A stretch of 64,000 nt of DNA. Origin: Salegentibacter holothuriorum (GTDB lineage: Bacteria; Bacteroidota; Bacteroidia; Flavobacteriales; Flavobacteriaceae). Below the pieces are notes generated by a model, which saw nothing but the letters and a program-made list of their open reading frames with translations, was not told the origin of the DNA and ran no database searches. The DNA lies in assembly GCF_900168045.1 (NCBI RefSeq), contig NZ_FUYY01000001.1:372001-436000 (forward strand), written 5' to 3'. This document shows, in pieces, positions 24,714 through 33,522 of the stretch. How positions within the stretch are numbered: the first letter of the stretch is position 1; each line of letters begins with the position of its first letter. A program made the translations under genes and the position numbers.

Positions 24714-26174
24714 ATGCCAATTACAATAATGGGCGATAAGGAATTTGAAAATGTTCCTTCTATAAAAAGTAAAGCACTTCGCATTAATCTAAATGAAAAT
24801 ATCTACGGAACTTTTTCTGAAATTGGTGCCGGGCAGGAAACTGTAAGGAATTTCTTTAGAGCTGGAGGCGCTTCGGGTACTATTGCAAAGGCCATGAGCG
24901 CTTATGATAAAGATTTTAGTGATGCTATTTATGGCGTTGAAAATGATAGAAGATATGTAACTGAAGCACGCCTAAAAAAGATGCTTTCTCATGAAATTGG
25001 CTTGATAGAACAACGAATTTCTCGCGAAAAACATCCTAATAAACTATTCTTTAGTTATGCTAATACTGTGGCAACTATAGATTTTGCAAAGAAATATAAA
25101 GGTCACGGTTGGATAGGAATCAGATACCAGGTAAGGCCAGAGGAAGATTATAATGAGATTAGCCTACACGTAAGATTTCACGAAAATGACGCGCGTCATC
25201 AACAAAATACTTTGGGTATACTTGGTGTAAACCTTATTTATGGTGCCTATTATAAATATGATAATCCAAAAAAACTTTTACGCTATTTATACGATCATAT
25301 AGATAAAGATCAAATAGAGATTGATACTATAAACTTTAGCGGACCTAGGTTTGAAGGTGTAGACAACCGCCTAATGAGTCTACAACTGGTAAAAAATGGA
25401 ATGACAGATGCCGTGATGTTTGCTCCAGACGGAAATAACGTACTTCCAGCTAAAATTCTTTATAAAAAGAATATCCTGGCCTTTAGAGGAAGTTTTAGAC
25501 CGGTAACCAAGGTTAATATGGATATGTATGAGCGTTCGCTTGAACTATTCTTAAAAGAAAGCAAGGTAGAAAAAGAGAATACCGAAGTTATTTTTGAAAT
25601 CACTCTTTCTAACCTAAGAGCCGAAGGTGAAATAGATGAACGTGATTTTATGGATAGGGCGGAACTTTTATGTTCCCTGGGACAAACCGTAATGATCTCT
25701 AATTTCCAGGAATATTATCGTGTAGTTGAATACTTCTCAAGATATTCAAAACAGCGTATGGGCTTGAGTATGGGTGTAAATAACCTTGTTGATGTATTTG
25801 ATGAAAAGTATTACAGACATTTAAGTGGTGGTATACTAGAAGCCTTCGGGAAATTATTCTTTAAAGATCTTAAGGTTTACCTCTACCCTCTTAAAGATCC
25901 AGAAACGGGAGAAATTACTACCAGCGATAACCTCAAGGTGCATCCTAGAATGAAAGAATTATATAAATTCTTTAAGTATAACGGAAGAGTTGAAGATATT
26001 GAAAACTACAATCCCGAAATTCTTGATGTATACTCCAGAGAGGTGCTTCAAATGATTAATGAAGGAAAAGAAGGCTGGGAAGATATGTTACCTGAAAAAA
26101 CTACGAAAATGATAAAGGAGCACAACCTCTTCAATTATAAAGAAAATAAGAGAAAAGCAAAAACAGAAGTTTAA
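24714..26174 (+). CDS. Conserved protein of unknown function, about 486 residues
   Basis: Soluble protein without signal peptide or membrane segment. Typical blocks are EIGAGQETVRNFFRAGGASG near residue 37, AKAMSAYDKDFSDAIYG near 58, IGIRYQVRPEEDYNEISLHV near 129 and MTDAVMFAPDGNNVLPAKIL near 239. I recall this family from many bacteria, where entries carry contradictory names (TonB receptor, nicotinate-nucleotide adenylyltransferase); the sequence shows neither a barrel nor the HIGH-type motif of such a transferase, so I give no function. Start at 24714 rather than 24615, because a -7 box lies between them and the N-terminus then reads MPITIMGDKEF. A terminator follows. Confidence 0.85.
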   Translation: MPITIMGDKEFENVPSIKSKALRINLNENIYGTFSEIGAGQETVRNFFRAGGASGTIAKAMSAYDKDFSDAIYGVENDRRYVTEARLKKMLSHEIGLIEQRISREKHPNKLFFSYANTVATIDFAKKYKGHGWIGIRYQVRPEEDYNEISLHVRFHENDARHQQNTLGILGVNLIYGAYYKYDNPKKLLRYLYDHIDKDQIEIDTINFSGPRFEGVDNRLMSLQLVKNGMTDAVMFAPDGNNVLPAKILYKKNILAFRGSFRPVTKVNMDMYERSLELFLKESKVEKENTEVIFEITLSNLRAEGEIDERDFMDRAELLCSLGQTVMISNFQEYYRVVEYFSRYSKQRMGLSMGVNNLVDVFDEKYYRHLSGGILEAFGKLFFKDLKVYLYPLKDPETGEITTSDNLKVHPRMKELYKFFKYNGRVEDIENYNPEILDVYSREVLQMINEGKEGWEDMLPEKTTKMIKEHNLFNYKENKRKAKTEV

Positions 26175-26194
26175 AACCTTAAATTTCTAAACAT

Positions 26195-26228
26195 AAAAAA
26201 ATCCGGATGAATTAATCATCCGGATTTT
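26195..26228 (+). terminator. Rho-independent terminator
   Basis: AAAAAATCCGGATGA pairs with TCATCCGGATTTT around ATTAA, 21 bases after the stop of the preceding gene. Confidence 0.85.
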
Positions 26229-26239
26229 CTATTTAAATG

Positions 26240-26335
26240 TCATCCTGAATTTATTTCAGAACCCGCTCCGAAATTTATTCGGAGATCTAAGTTACTTTTG
26301 ATTCCAATTATGTTAGAAGCTGAAACAAGTTCAGC
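26240..26335. repeat. Intergenic inverted repeat, family R2 (MITE-like)
   Basis: The ends are inverted copies of each other: GTCATCCTGAATTTATTTCAG and CTGAAACAAGTTCAGCTTGAC (revcomp GTCAAGCTGAACTTGTTTCAG). An inner hairpin CTCCGAA-ATTTA-TTCGGAG is present. The GTCATCCTGAA type of repeat is widespread between genes in Bacteroidota. Fragments occur at 9157-9182 and 53488-53570. No coding sequence inside. Confidence 0.7.
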
Positions 26336-26385
26336 TTGACGAAAACAAGATTCAGAATATTTTTTATATTACTTCAAGATTGTAC

Positions 26386-27699
26386 TTAAGCAACCCGCTC
26401 TATTTTAGCTCCAATGGCTTTAAGGCGCTCGTCTATTTTTTCATAGCCTCTATCAATTTGTTCAATATTATGGATTGTAGATGTTCCTTTAGCTGAAAGC
26501 GCGGCGATAAGTAAAGAAATACCTGCCCTAATATCTGGCGAAGTCATTGTTGTTGCTTTTAACTGCGACTGGAAATCGTGCCCAATTACCGTAGCCCGGT
26601 GTGGATCACATAAAATAATCTTTGCTCCCATATCAATCAGTTTATCAACAAAAAACAAACGGCTTTCGAACATTTTTTGATGTATAAGTACACTTCCGCG
26701 AGCCTGCGTGGCTACTACCAGCAAAATACTCAATAAATCTGGAGTAAAACCAGGCCAGGGCGCATCACTAATATTCATTATAGAACCATCAATAAAACTT
26801 TGCACCTCGTAACCGTTGGTATGCGCTGGAATAAAAATATCATCTCCTTTCCGCTCAATAGTAATTCCCAGTTTTCTAAAAGTAGTTGGAATAATACCTA
26901 ACATATCCCAGCGAACATTCTTTATAGTAATTTCGCTTTTAGTCATCGCAGCAAGACCTATCCAGGATCCTATCTCAACCATGTCTGGAAGAATACGATG
27001 CTCACATCCCTTTAATGAAGTTACACCTTCTATAGTTAGCAGATTTGAACCTACACCGCTTATTTTTGCTCCCATAGCGTTAAGCATGGTGCAAAGTTGC
27101 TGCAAATAAGGTTCGCAAGCAGCATTATAAATAGTAGTAGTTCCCTTGGCAAGTACAGCCGCCATAACAATATTAGCAGTACCGGTAACAGATGCTTCTT
27201 CCAAAAGCATAAAGTCACCTTTTAATCCATTAGGAGCTTCAACACCGTAAAAACGTTCTTCCCTATTATACCTGAATTTAGCTCCCAATTTTATAAATCC
27301 TTCAAAATGGGTATCCAACCTTCTTCTTCCAATTTTATCGCCACCGGGTTTCGGAATAAATCCTTTACCAAATCTTCCTAATAATGGCCCCACAATCATA
27401 ATAGATCCACGTAAACCGCTACCGTCTTTTTTAAATTGGTCGCTGCTTAAATAATCCAGGTCAAGATCATCACTTTTAAAAGAATAGCTTCCTTTTCCCA
27501 GTTTCTTGATTTTAACGCCAAGATTTTCAAGAAGCTGTATCAATTTATTTACATCCAGAATATCTGGTATATTATTAATAATCACCTCTTCTGAGGTTAA
27601 CAATACGGCACAAAGAATTTGCAGGGCTTCGTTTTTGGCTCCTTGCGGCTGAATTTCTCCGCTAAGTTGCTGCCCGCCTTCAATTTGGAAAGTTCCCAT
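26386..27699 (-). CDS. murA: UDP-N-acetylglucosamine 1-carboxyvinyltransferase (Asp-type, likely fosfomycin-insensitive)
   Basis: First committed enzyme of peptidoglycan synthesis, transferring enolpyruvate from PEP to UDP-GlcNAc; cytosolic, 437 residues. K22 and N23 of the GAKNEAL motif are at the standard positions. In the active-site loop, where most bacteria have Cys (E. coli C115) in the PGGC motif, this protein reads PGGDKIGRRRLDTH with Asp121. Asp at this site keeps activity but is not alkylated by fosfomycin, as is known for mycobacterial and chlamydial MurA. Follows the DUF4290 gene by 17 bp. Confidence 0.96.
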   Translation of the reverse strand: MGTFQIEGGQQLSGEIQPQGAKNEALQILCAVLLTSEEVIINNIPDILDVNKLIQLLENLGVKIKKLGKGSYSFKSDDLDLDYLSSDQFKKDGSGLRGSIMIVGPLLGRFGKGFIPKPGGDKIGRRRLDTHFEGFIKLGAKFRYNREERFYGVEAPNGLKGDFMLLEEASVTGTANIVMAAVLAKGTTTIYNAACEPYLQQLCTMLNAMGAKISGVGSNLLTIEGVTSLKGCEHRILPDMVEIGSWIGLAAMTKSEITIKNVRWDMLGIIPTTFRKLGITIERKGDDIFIPAHTNGYEVQSFIDGSIMNISDAPWPGFTPDLLSILLVVATQARGSVLIHQKMFESRLFFVDKLIDMGAKIILCDPHRATVIGHDFQSQLKATTMTSPDIRAGISLLIAALSAKGTSTIHNIEQIDRGYEKIDERLKAIGAKIERVA

Positions 27700-27716
27700 G
27701 AAAAGTAAAATATTTT

Positions 27717-28364
27717 TTAGTAGCGCTTACGTCCAGTGCCACCTTTACGGTTAGATTTTTTAGGATGATTGCTTTTGCTGGTATGTTTTTTCTTATTTCT
27801 AATAAGACTGGAAGCATCACTAAGATCTTCGTCGGCATTCTTAAGGTTGATTTTCCCGTCACTAAGTTCACGAAGATGTTCAAAAATAATCTTATCTTCT
27901 ACCGTATCACGATTCCAGTTTAGGTAAGACTTCTTCATATGATTGGCTATGGTTAAAACCAAACCTTCCTTTAAAGGCCCTTCATCCCAATCTTTAACTT
28001 CATCAATCATTCGGTAAATATTATTTCCGTAGAAACGATATTTTGGGAAGTTTTGTGGATAACCTAACATCTCAGGTCGTTCTTCCAACATTTCTCTACT
28101 GGGCTTTGGAAAAGGCGACTCTACATCAAGTTTAAAATCACTAATTATAAATAACTGATCCCATAATTTATGCTGAAAATCTGGTACATCACGTAGATGC
28201 GGTTGCATATTACCCATTACGGCAATGATAGATTTCGCAACCTGGTTACGTTCTTTATCATCCTCTATTTCTACGGCTTCTTCCACCATTTTTTGAAGAT
28301 GTCTTCCGTATTCGGGAATAATTAAGTGGCTCCTTTCAGAGTTATATTCTAATGCGTGTGTCAA
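27717..28364 (-). CDS. DUF4290 family protein
   Basis: Protein of 215 residues, cytosolic. The start LEYNSERSHLIIPEYGRHLQ, the central GYPQNFPKYRFYGNNIYRMI and ANHMKKSYLNWNRDTV blocks define the Bacteroidota-specific DUF4290 family, function unknown. The last 35 residues are very basic (KKKHTSKSNHPKKSNRKGG), as in a nucleic-acid or membrane-surface contact. It is the first gene of a two-gene unit with murA, so a role in cell-wall growth is a reasonable but unproven guess. An R1 repeat with its hairpin lies upstream. Confidence 0.9.
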   Translation of the reverse strand: MTHALEYNSERSHLIIPEYGRHLQKMVEEAVEIEDDKERNQVAKSIIAVMGNMQPHLRDVPDFQHKLWDQLFIISDFKLDVESPFPKPSREMLEERPEMLGYPQNFPKYRFYGNNIYRMIDEVKDWDEGPLKEGLVLTIANHMKKSYLNWNRDTVEDKIIFEHLRELSDGKINLKNADEDLSDASSLIRNKKKHTSKSNHPKKSNRKGGTGRKRY

Positions 28365-28384
28365 AAATTGAAATTTATAAGATG

Positions 28385-28490
28385 ATACTTTACTCGATAA
28401 TCGAGACTTAAATACTTTGAGGCCAGGCTCAAAATCAAAAAAATCTTCCCTTAATGCCTCATAGGCTTCCCCTAGAGGTTATTTACTGTA
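28385..28490 (-). repeat. R1 repeat copy 3, reversed, upstream of DUF4290-murA
   Basis: Read on the minus strand: ACCTCTAGGGGAAGCC, GAGGCATTAAGGGAAGA, GAGCCTGGCCTC and finally TTTAAGTCTCGATTATCGAGTAAA. The perfect hairpin CTCGAT-T-ATCGAG at its end points to the gene, 25 to 40 bases before the start codon at 28364. Best-preserved copy in the window. Confidence 0.65.
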
Positions 28491-28612
28491 GAAGTTAATC
28501 GCTGCAAAATACTAAATATTATCGGGATAGATAAAAAATTAATAACTTAAAAAACAGGAGCTTCAAAGCCAGTAGAAAAATTTAAAGATTATCCTTTCAC
28601 GTTTTGCCAGGA

Positions 28613-28906
28613 TTAAAGGGAGATTACACCTTCTACCTTTGCAGCAACTTCTTTATATTTTTCAATTACCGCATCTGGATTTTTCATGCGTACATTAATT
28701 GAAGTGCTTATATAAGTTCCTTTTTTAGATTTTTTGGTAGTAATTACTGCTCCCATATTATCAAAAATATCTTCAATAGTTTTTACCTGGTTAGACTTTG
28801 CTGGTACTATAAATTTATAGAGATACTCGGTTGGCCATAGTGAAGTATCTTGTAACTGCGTTTTTAATTTGCTATAAAACTCTTCTTGATCTTTTGTTCC
28901 ACTCAT
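28613..28906 (-). CDS. DUF493 (YbeD-like) family protein
   Basis: Cytosolic protein of 97 residues with a small alpha/beta (ACT-like) fold: WPTEYLYKFIVPAKSNQVK, then a beta strand SKKGTYISTSINVRMKNPDAV and the closing helix. Family members may be allosteric or regulatory but no ligand is known. Divergent from the ATP-binding protein gene across 84 bp. The intergenic stretch contains several TTTG and TAnnTTTA boxes but I cannot assign a single promoter. Confidence 0.9.
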   Translation of the reverse strand: MSGTKDQEEFYSKLKTQLQDTSLWPTEYLYKFIVPAKSNQVKTIEDIFDNMGAVITTKKSKKGTYISTSINVRMKNPDAVIEKYKEVAAKVEGVISL

Positions 28907-28990
28907 AATTTTCTAACTTAAATTTAGATTGTAAAGATACAAGGATTGCAAACATTTTTATAATCAATTTCAAATGTCGAAATTTGAAGC

Positions 28991-29527
28991 GTGAAAAAAC
29001 AGAAAATAGTAATTACCGGTGGCCCCGGTACCGGAAAATCGTCTATAATCCGCCAACTGGAAAAACATGGGCACGAATGCCTTCATGAAATTTCAAGGCA
29101 GGTTACCTTAGAAGCGCAAAAACAAGGAATTGCTCAGTTATTCCTGGAACAACCTGTCCTATTTAGTGAAAAATTATTGGAAGGGCGAAAAATTCAATAT
29201 CGGGAAGCCGATATGATTCCCACTTCCATTATATTTATAGATCGCGGTATACCAGATGTGTTGGCATATATGGATTATTTTAAAACAGCGTATTCATCTT
29301 ATTTTACAGATGCCTGTAAAGAATATTCATATGACAAAGTATTCTTTTTACCACCCTGGGAAGAAATTTACCAAAGTGATAATGAGCGTTACGAATCTTT
29401 TAAAGAAGCAAGTTTAATTTCAAAACATCTTTTTGAAACCTACAAGACGTATGGTTATACCCCTATTGAAGTCCCTAAAACTTCAATTATTGACAGGACC
29501 CAGTTCATTTTAAATCAAATTGAATAA
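28991..29527 (+). CDS. AAA_28-type ATP-binding protein (NadR/Ttd14-like)
   Basis: Protein of 178 residues starting at GTG (28991). Walker A ITGGPGTGKSS at 8-18; an acidic stretch SIIFIDRGIPDVLAYMDYF near residue 77 acts as Walker B and lid region. The family is a P-loop ATPase/kinase fold (AAA_28, as in NadR and Ttd14). Substrate unknown. It ends 5 bases before recQ and is probably cotranscribed with it. Confidence 0.85.
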   Translation: MKKQKIVITGGPGTGKSSIIRQLEKHGHECLHEISRQVTLEAQKQGIAQLFLEQPVLFSEKLLEGRKIQYREADMIPTSIIFIDRGIPDVLAYMDYFKTAYSSYFTDACKEYSYDKVFFLPPWEEIYQSDNERYESFKEASLISKHLFETYKTYGYTPIEVPKTSIIDRTQFILNQIE

Positions 29528-29532
29528 GCTAT

Positions 29533-31434
29533 TTGCAAGACGCACATCACATATTAAGGAAATACTGGGGGCATTCGTCCTTTAGGCCGCTGCAGGAACC
29601 TATAATAGAGAAACTGCTAGAGCAAAAAAATGTGTTAGCGCTAATGCCTACTGGTGGAGGAAAATCACTTTGTTTTCAAATTCCAGCTATAATACAAGAA
29701 GGAATTTGTATTGTGGTCTCTCCTTTAGTTGCTTTAATGGAAGATCAGGTAAACGCCCTTCACCAAAAAGGAATAAAAGCAATGGCTTTAACCGGCGGAA
29801 TGACTTATCGGGATCTTGATGCTGCTCTTGATAATTGTATCTACGGAAGTTATAAATTTCTCTATTTATCTCCTGAAAGACTCCAGCAAGACCTGGTGCA
29901 AGAGCGTATTAAATTAATGAATGTTAATCTTATTGCTGTAGATGAAGCGCACTGCATTTCGCAATGGGGTCATGATTTTAGACCTGCGTACAGAAACATC
30001 TCTCAACTAAAAGATCTAAAACCCGGCGTACCATTTATTGGACTTACAGCCACCGCAACCCCGACTGTAGTAAGAGATATTGTAAAGGAGTTGGAACTGG
30101 AAAATATAGAAGTGCTTAAAGACTCCTTCTACAGGGCAAATATCGCCTACAATGTCTTAAAAGCTGAAGATAAATATTACCGTCTTGACCAACTGCTGGA
30201 TAATAAAAACGAACCTGCAATAATTTATGTTAGGAGCAGGAAAGCAAGCCTTGAAATTGCTGATCTATTAAATAAAAAAGGCTATAAAGCTGATGCTTTT
30301 CACGGGGGATTACAACCGAAAGAAAAGACCAAAAGACTTAGTGCCTGGCTGGAAAACAAACACCAAATAATGGTGGCTACAACCGCTTTTGGAATGGGAA
30401 TAGACAAGCCCGATGTGCGCCAGGTTATTCATTTAAACCTTCCTGAATCTTTGGAAAGTTATTTCCAGGAAGCAGGGCGTGCCGGGAGAGATGGAGAAAA
30501 AGCAATCGCAACTATTTTAACCAATAAAAGCGATATTCCGGTTTTAAAAAATCAATTTCTCGCGAACCTGCCGCAACTGGAAGATGTAAAACTGGTTTAT
30601 AGAAAAATAAACACGTATTTTAGGGTCGCTTATGGTGAAGGGGAACAAACCGAACATAATTTTAGTTTTTCTAAATTTTGTGCACAATACGAACTTCCGT
30701 TTTCAAAAACTTACGAAGTGCTTCAGCTTTTAGACAGATGCAGTATAATAAAGCTTTCCAAAGAATTTCATAAGAAAACAAGTATTCATTTTATCGTTTC
30801 CGGAAAGCAACTTCAATTTTATTTAGACCAGAATCAGAAATACGAAAACTTTGTAAGAGCACTTTTAAGAACTTATGGCGGAATTTTAGAAAATAAGACC
30901 AATATAGATCTGGCTTCGGTATGCAAAAAATCAAATACCGATCAAAAAACAGCACTAAAATATCTTGAAGAACTGGAAAAAGCTCAGATATTGGAATATG
31001 TTTATGCTGAGCAAGATGCTACTGTATTATTCTTAGTTCCTAGAGAGGACGATTCGGTTGTTTTTCCGCTAGCGCCATATATAAAACAACACAATAAATC
31101 TAAAAAAGAAAAAATAGATTCGGTTTTAGGCTATTTGGAAAACGAGAAAGTTTGCCGAAGCAAACAACTATTAGCTTATTTTGGGGAAGAAAAAGCTGAA
31201 GACTGCGGAATTTGTTCGGTTTGCCAAAAACAAATGGCACCCTTAACAAGGGAGGTTAAAAATGCTATTTACATAGAAATTATAAAAATTTTAAAAACCA
31301 CCAGTGCTTCTTCCCGGGAACTTACCGAGTCTATAAAGTACCCGGAAGATCAGGTTTTAGAGGTTTTACGTTTATTATTAGACAAAGAATTAATTTCCCG
31401 GGGAACAGGAAATATTTATAAAATAAATAATTGA
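29533..31434 (+). CDS. recQ: RecQ-family ATP-dependent DNA helicase
   Basis: 3'-5' helicase of 633 residues from a TTG start. Motif I LMPTGGGKSLCFQI near residue 37, motif II VDEAHCISQWGHDFRP near 136, motif III GLTATATPTVV, motif IV YVRSRKAS and motif VI QEAGRAGRDGEKA. The zinc-binding part ends with LLAYFGEEKAEDCGICSVC. There is a winged-helix region but no HRDC domain, so it is a short RecQ. Genome maintenance role. Its stop codon overlaps the fmt start. Confidence 0.95.
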   Translation: MQDAHHILRKYWGHSSFRPLQEPIIEKLLEQKNVLALMPTGGGKSLCFQIPAIIQEGICIVVSPLVALMEDQVNALHQKGIKAMALTGGMTYRDLDAALDNCIYGSYKFLYLSPERLQQDLVQERIKLMNVNLIAVDEAHCISQWGHDFRPAYRNISQLKDLKPGVPFIGLTATATPTVVRDIVKELELENIEVLKDSFYRANIAYNVLKAEDKYYRLDQLLDNKNEPAIIYVRSRKASLEIADLLNKKGYKADAFHGGLQPKEKTKRLSAWLENKHQIMVATTAFGMGIDKPDVRQVIHLNLPESLESYFQEAGRAGRDGEKAIATILTNKSDIPVLKNQFLANLPQLEDVKLVYRKINTYFRVAYGEGEQTEHNFSFSKFCAQYELPFSKTYEVLQLLDRCSIIKLSKEFHKKTSIHFIVSGKQLQFYLDQNQKYENFVRALLRTYGGILENKTNIDLASVCKKSNTDQKTALKYLEELEKAQILEYVYAEQDATVLFLVPREDDSVVFPLAPYIKQHNKSKKEKIDSVLGYLENEKVCRSKQLLAYFGEEKAEDCGICSVCQKQMAPLTREVKNAIYIEIIKILKTTSASSRELTESIKYPEDQVLEVLRLLLDKELISRGTGNIYKINN

Positions 31435-32381
31435 TGAGATCATTGAGAATAGTATTTATGGGCACACCAGACTTTGCTGTGGCCAGTTTAGAAAGCATAT
31501 TAAATGCTGAGTACAACGTGGTTGGTGTGATTACCGCTCCCGATAAACCCGCGGGCCGGGGAAGAAAATTACAGGAAAGTCCGGTGAAAAAATTCGCAGT
31601 AAGCAAAGGTTTAAAAGTTTTGCAGCCTACAAATTTAAAAGATGAGGCTTTTATTGAAGATTTAAAGAGGCTAGATCCAACGGTACAAGTGGTGGTTGCG
31701 TTTAGAATGTTACCTAAAGTGGTTTGGGATTTGCCAAAATTTGGCACTTTTAATCTTCATGCTTCACTACTACCACAATATAGGGGCGCGGCGCCAATTA
31801 ACTGGGCAATTATCAATAACGAAACAAAAACCGGTGTTTCCACTTTTTTTCTGGATGAAAAAATTGATACCGGTGCGATGATCCTTCAGAAGGAAATAAA
31901 CATAACTGCTGAGGAAAGCGTAGGAGAGCTCCATGACAAATTGATGGAATTAGGCTCTGGACTGGTAGTAGAAACCCTTGAGCTTATAAAAAAAGGAAAT
32001 CTTACCCCTACTCCGCAACCATTTGACCAATTATTAAAAGATGCGCCAAAGCTAAATAAGGAGAATACCAAGATTAATTGGAACGATTCATTAGATCAAA
32101 TTTACAATCTAATTCGCGGACTTAATCCTTACCCAGCTGCCTGGTCTTTTTTATTTAACGGTAAAAAAGAAGAGAAGGTCAAGATATACCAATGTAAAAA
32201 AGAAAGTACCGATCATACTTTGGAAAATGGCAGTATTCTTATTGAAGATAAAAAGCTAAAAGTAGCAGTACAGGGTGGTTACTTAATAATTGAAGAATTA
32301 CAACTTCCCGGTAAAAGAAAAATGGATGTGAAATCACTTTTAAACGGTTACGACTTTATAAAAGAAGCAAAATTCCTCTAA
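31434..32381 (+). CDS. fmt: Methionyl-tRNA formyltransferase
   Basis: Formylates initiator Met-tRNA with 10-formyl-tetrahydrofolate; 315 residues. The ATG at 31434 shares its first base with the recQ stop (TGATG), a translational coupling signal; the TTG one codon earlier is less likely. Motifs: MGTPDFAVASLESIL at the start, HASLLPQYRGAAPINWAI near residue 108 with the catalytic His and Asp (ETKTGVSTFFLDEKIDTG) and the tRNA-binding C-terminal domain ending KSLLNGYDFIKEA. Complete. Confidence 0.96.
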   Translation: MRSLRIVFMGTPDFAVASLESILNAEYNVVGVITAPDKPAGRGRKLQESPVKKFAVSKGLKVLQPTNLKDEAFIEDLKRLDPTVQVVVAFRMLPKVVWDLPKFGTFNLHASLLPQYRGAAPINWAIINNETKTGVSTFFLDEKIDTGAMILQKEINITAEESVGELHDKLMELGSGLVVETLELIKKGNLTPTPQPFDQLLKDAPKLNKENTKINWNDSLDQIYNLIRGLNPYPAAWSFLFNGKKEEKVKIYQCKKESTDHTLENGSILIEDKKLKVAVQGGYLIIEELQLPGKRKMDVKSLLNGYDFIKEAKFL

Positions 32382-32484
32382 GCCCTTATGGTTATTGAAA
32401 CGGTAGAAAATCAACTAAATGAAGACTTCTTTATCAACAAAATGCCCGACTTATTAACAAAATTCTGCATTTCCCTTGATATTA

Positions 32485-32515
32485 CTTGCACGGCCGAGAA
32501 TTCCATATAAATTTG
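32485..32515 (+). promoter_or_regulatory. Promoter of the HU gene
   Basis: TTG at 32486-32488 and TAAATTTG at 32508-32515, spacer 19, about 52 bases upstream of the start codon at 32567. Both boxes fit the Bacteroidota consensus. Confidence 0.5.
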
Positions 32516-32566
32516 TAGAGCAATTTAACAGAATGTTTAACCAACAATTTATTTAAAATTCAAATT

Positions 32567-32839
32567 ATGAACAAAACAGATTTAATCGACGCAATGGCTG
32601 AAAATGCTGGAATTTCTAAAGCAGCAGCAAAAAAAGCACTAGAATCTTTTCTTGAAAACGTAGAGGGTTCTCTTAAAAAAGGAGATCGCGTTTCTTTAGT
32701 AGGATTTGGATCTTGGTCAGTTTCTAAAAGAGCTGCTCGTGAAGGAAGAAACCCACAAACCGGAAAAACTATTAAAATTGCTGCTAAAAATGTAGTTAAA
32801 TTTAAGGCAGGTGCAGATTTACAAAAAGCTGTTAACTAA
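32567..32839 (+). CDS. HU-family DNA-binding protein
   Basis: Nucleoid protein of 90 residues that binds and bends DNA as a dimer. The entire HU pattern is present: [20 protein letters not shown] at the start, [20 protein letters not shown] with the beta-arm signature and [20 protein letters not shown] with the proline that intercalates. Strong promoter upstream and terminator downstream suggest a monocistronic, well-expressed gene. Confidence 0.97.
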   Translation: MNKTDLIDAMAENAGISKAAAKKALESFLENVEGSLKKGDRVSLVGFGSWSVSKRAAREGRNPQTGKTIKIAAKNVVKFKAGADLQKAVN

Positions 32840-32864
32840 TAATTTATATTAGTAAAAAATTACA

Positions 32865-32890
32865 AGCCTCCTGTGCAGGAGGCTTTTTTT
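32865..32890 (+). terminator. Rho-independent terminator of the HU gene
   Basis: AGCCTCCTG-TGCAGGAGGCT stem followed by seven T residues, 25 bases after the stop codon. Confidence 0.9.
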
Positions 32891-32961
32891 AATGAAAATA
32901 CTTTAGCATTTTATTTGATTTTTTTCAAAATAATGGTAGCTTAGAGTAAAACAAGGCTAAA

Positions 32962-33522
32962 ATGATCGCTATAAAACCAACAAAAGGCCATCTATTGGTA
33001 GCAGAACCATCAATAATTGGAGATGTTGCGTTTAATCGTTCTGTGGTATTACTAGCCGAACATTCAGAAGCAGGTTCTGTTGGTTTTATACTTAACAAAG
33101 TATTAGACTTTACTTTAAAAGATCTAGTTCCTGATCTCTCTTCTAATTTTAAAATATACAACGGTGGCCCGGTAGAACAAGATAATCTTTACTTTATCCA
33201 TAAGATACCGGACCTTATTCCACAAAGTGTAGAAATAGCCAATGGAATTTATTGGGGAGGAAATTTTGATGTGGTTACAGAGCTCATTAATCAAGGTTTA
33301 ATAAGCGAAAAAGAAATACGATTCTTTTTAGGGTATTCTGGTTGGGATGCTAATCAATTAAGTGAAGAACTTAACTCGCATGCCTGGATAATAACTACAA
33401 ATGATGACACCAAAGACATCATTGAGCGTCCTTATCGTTCTTTTTGGAAAGATAAAATGATGCAGTTAGGGGGAGAATACCTATTATGGTCCAACGCACC
33501 AGAAAATCCAAGTTATAATTAA
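32962..33522 (+). CDS. YqgE/AlgH family protein
   Basis: Protein of 186 residues of the YqgE/AlgH family, which has a compact alpha/beta fold and no known activity. Visible blocks: GHLLVAEPSIIGDVAFNRSV at 9, HSEAGSVGFILNKVLDF, IYNGGPVEQDNLYFIHK near residue 65 and FFLGYSGWDANQLSEELNS near 121. Its last 4 bases overlap the convergent aminotransferase gene. Confidence 0.94.
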   Translation: MIAIKPTKGHLLVAEPSIIGDVAFNRSVVLLAEHSEAGSVGFILNKVLDFTLKDLVPDLSSNFKIYNGGPVEQDNLYFIHKIPDLIPQSVEIANGIYWGGNFDVVTELINQGLISEKEIRFFLGYSGWDANQLSEELNSHAWIITTNDDTKDIIERPYRSFWKDKMMQLGGEYLLWSNAPENPSYN

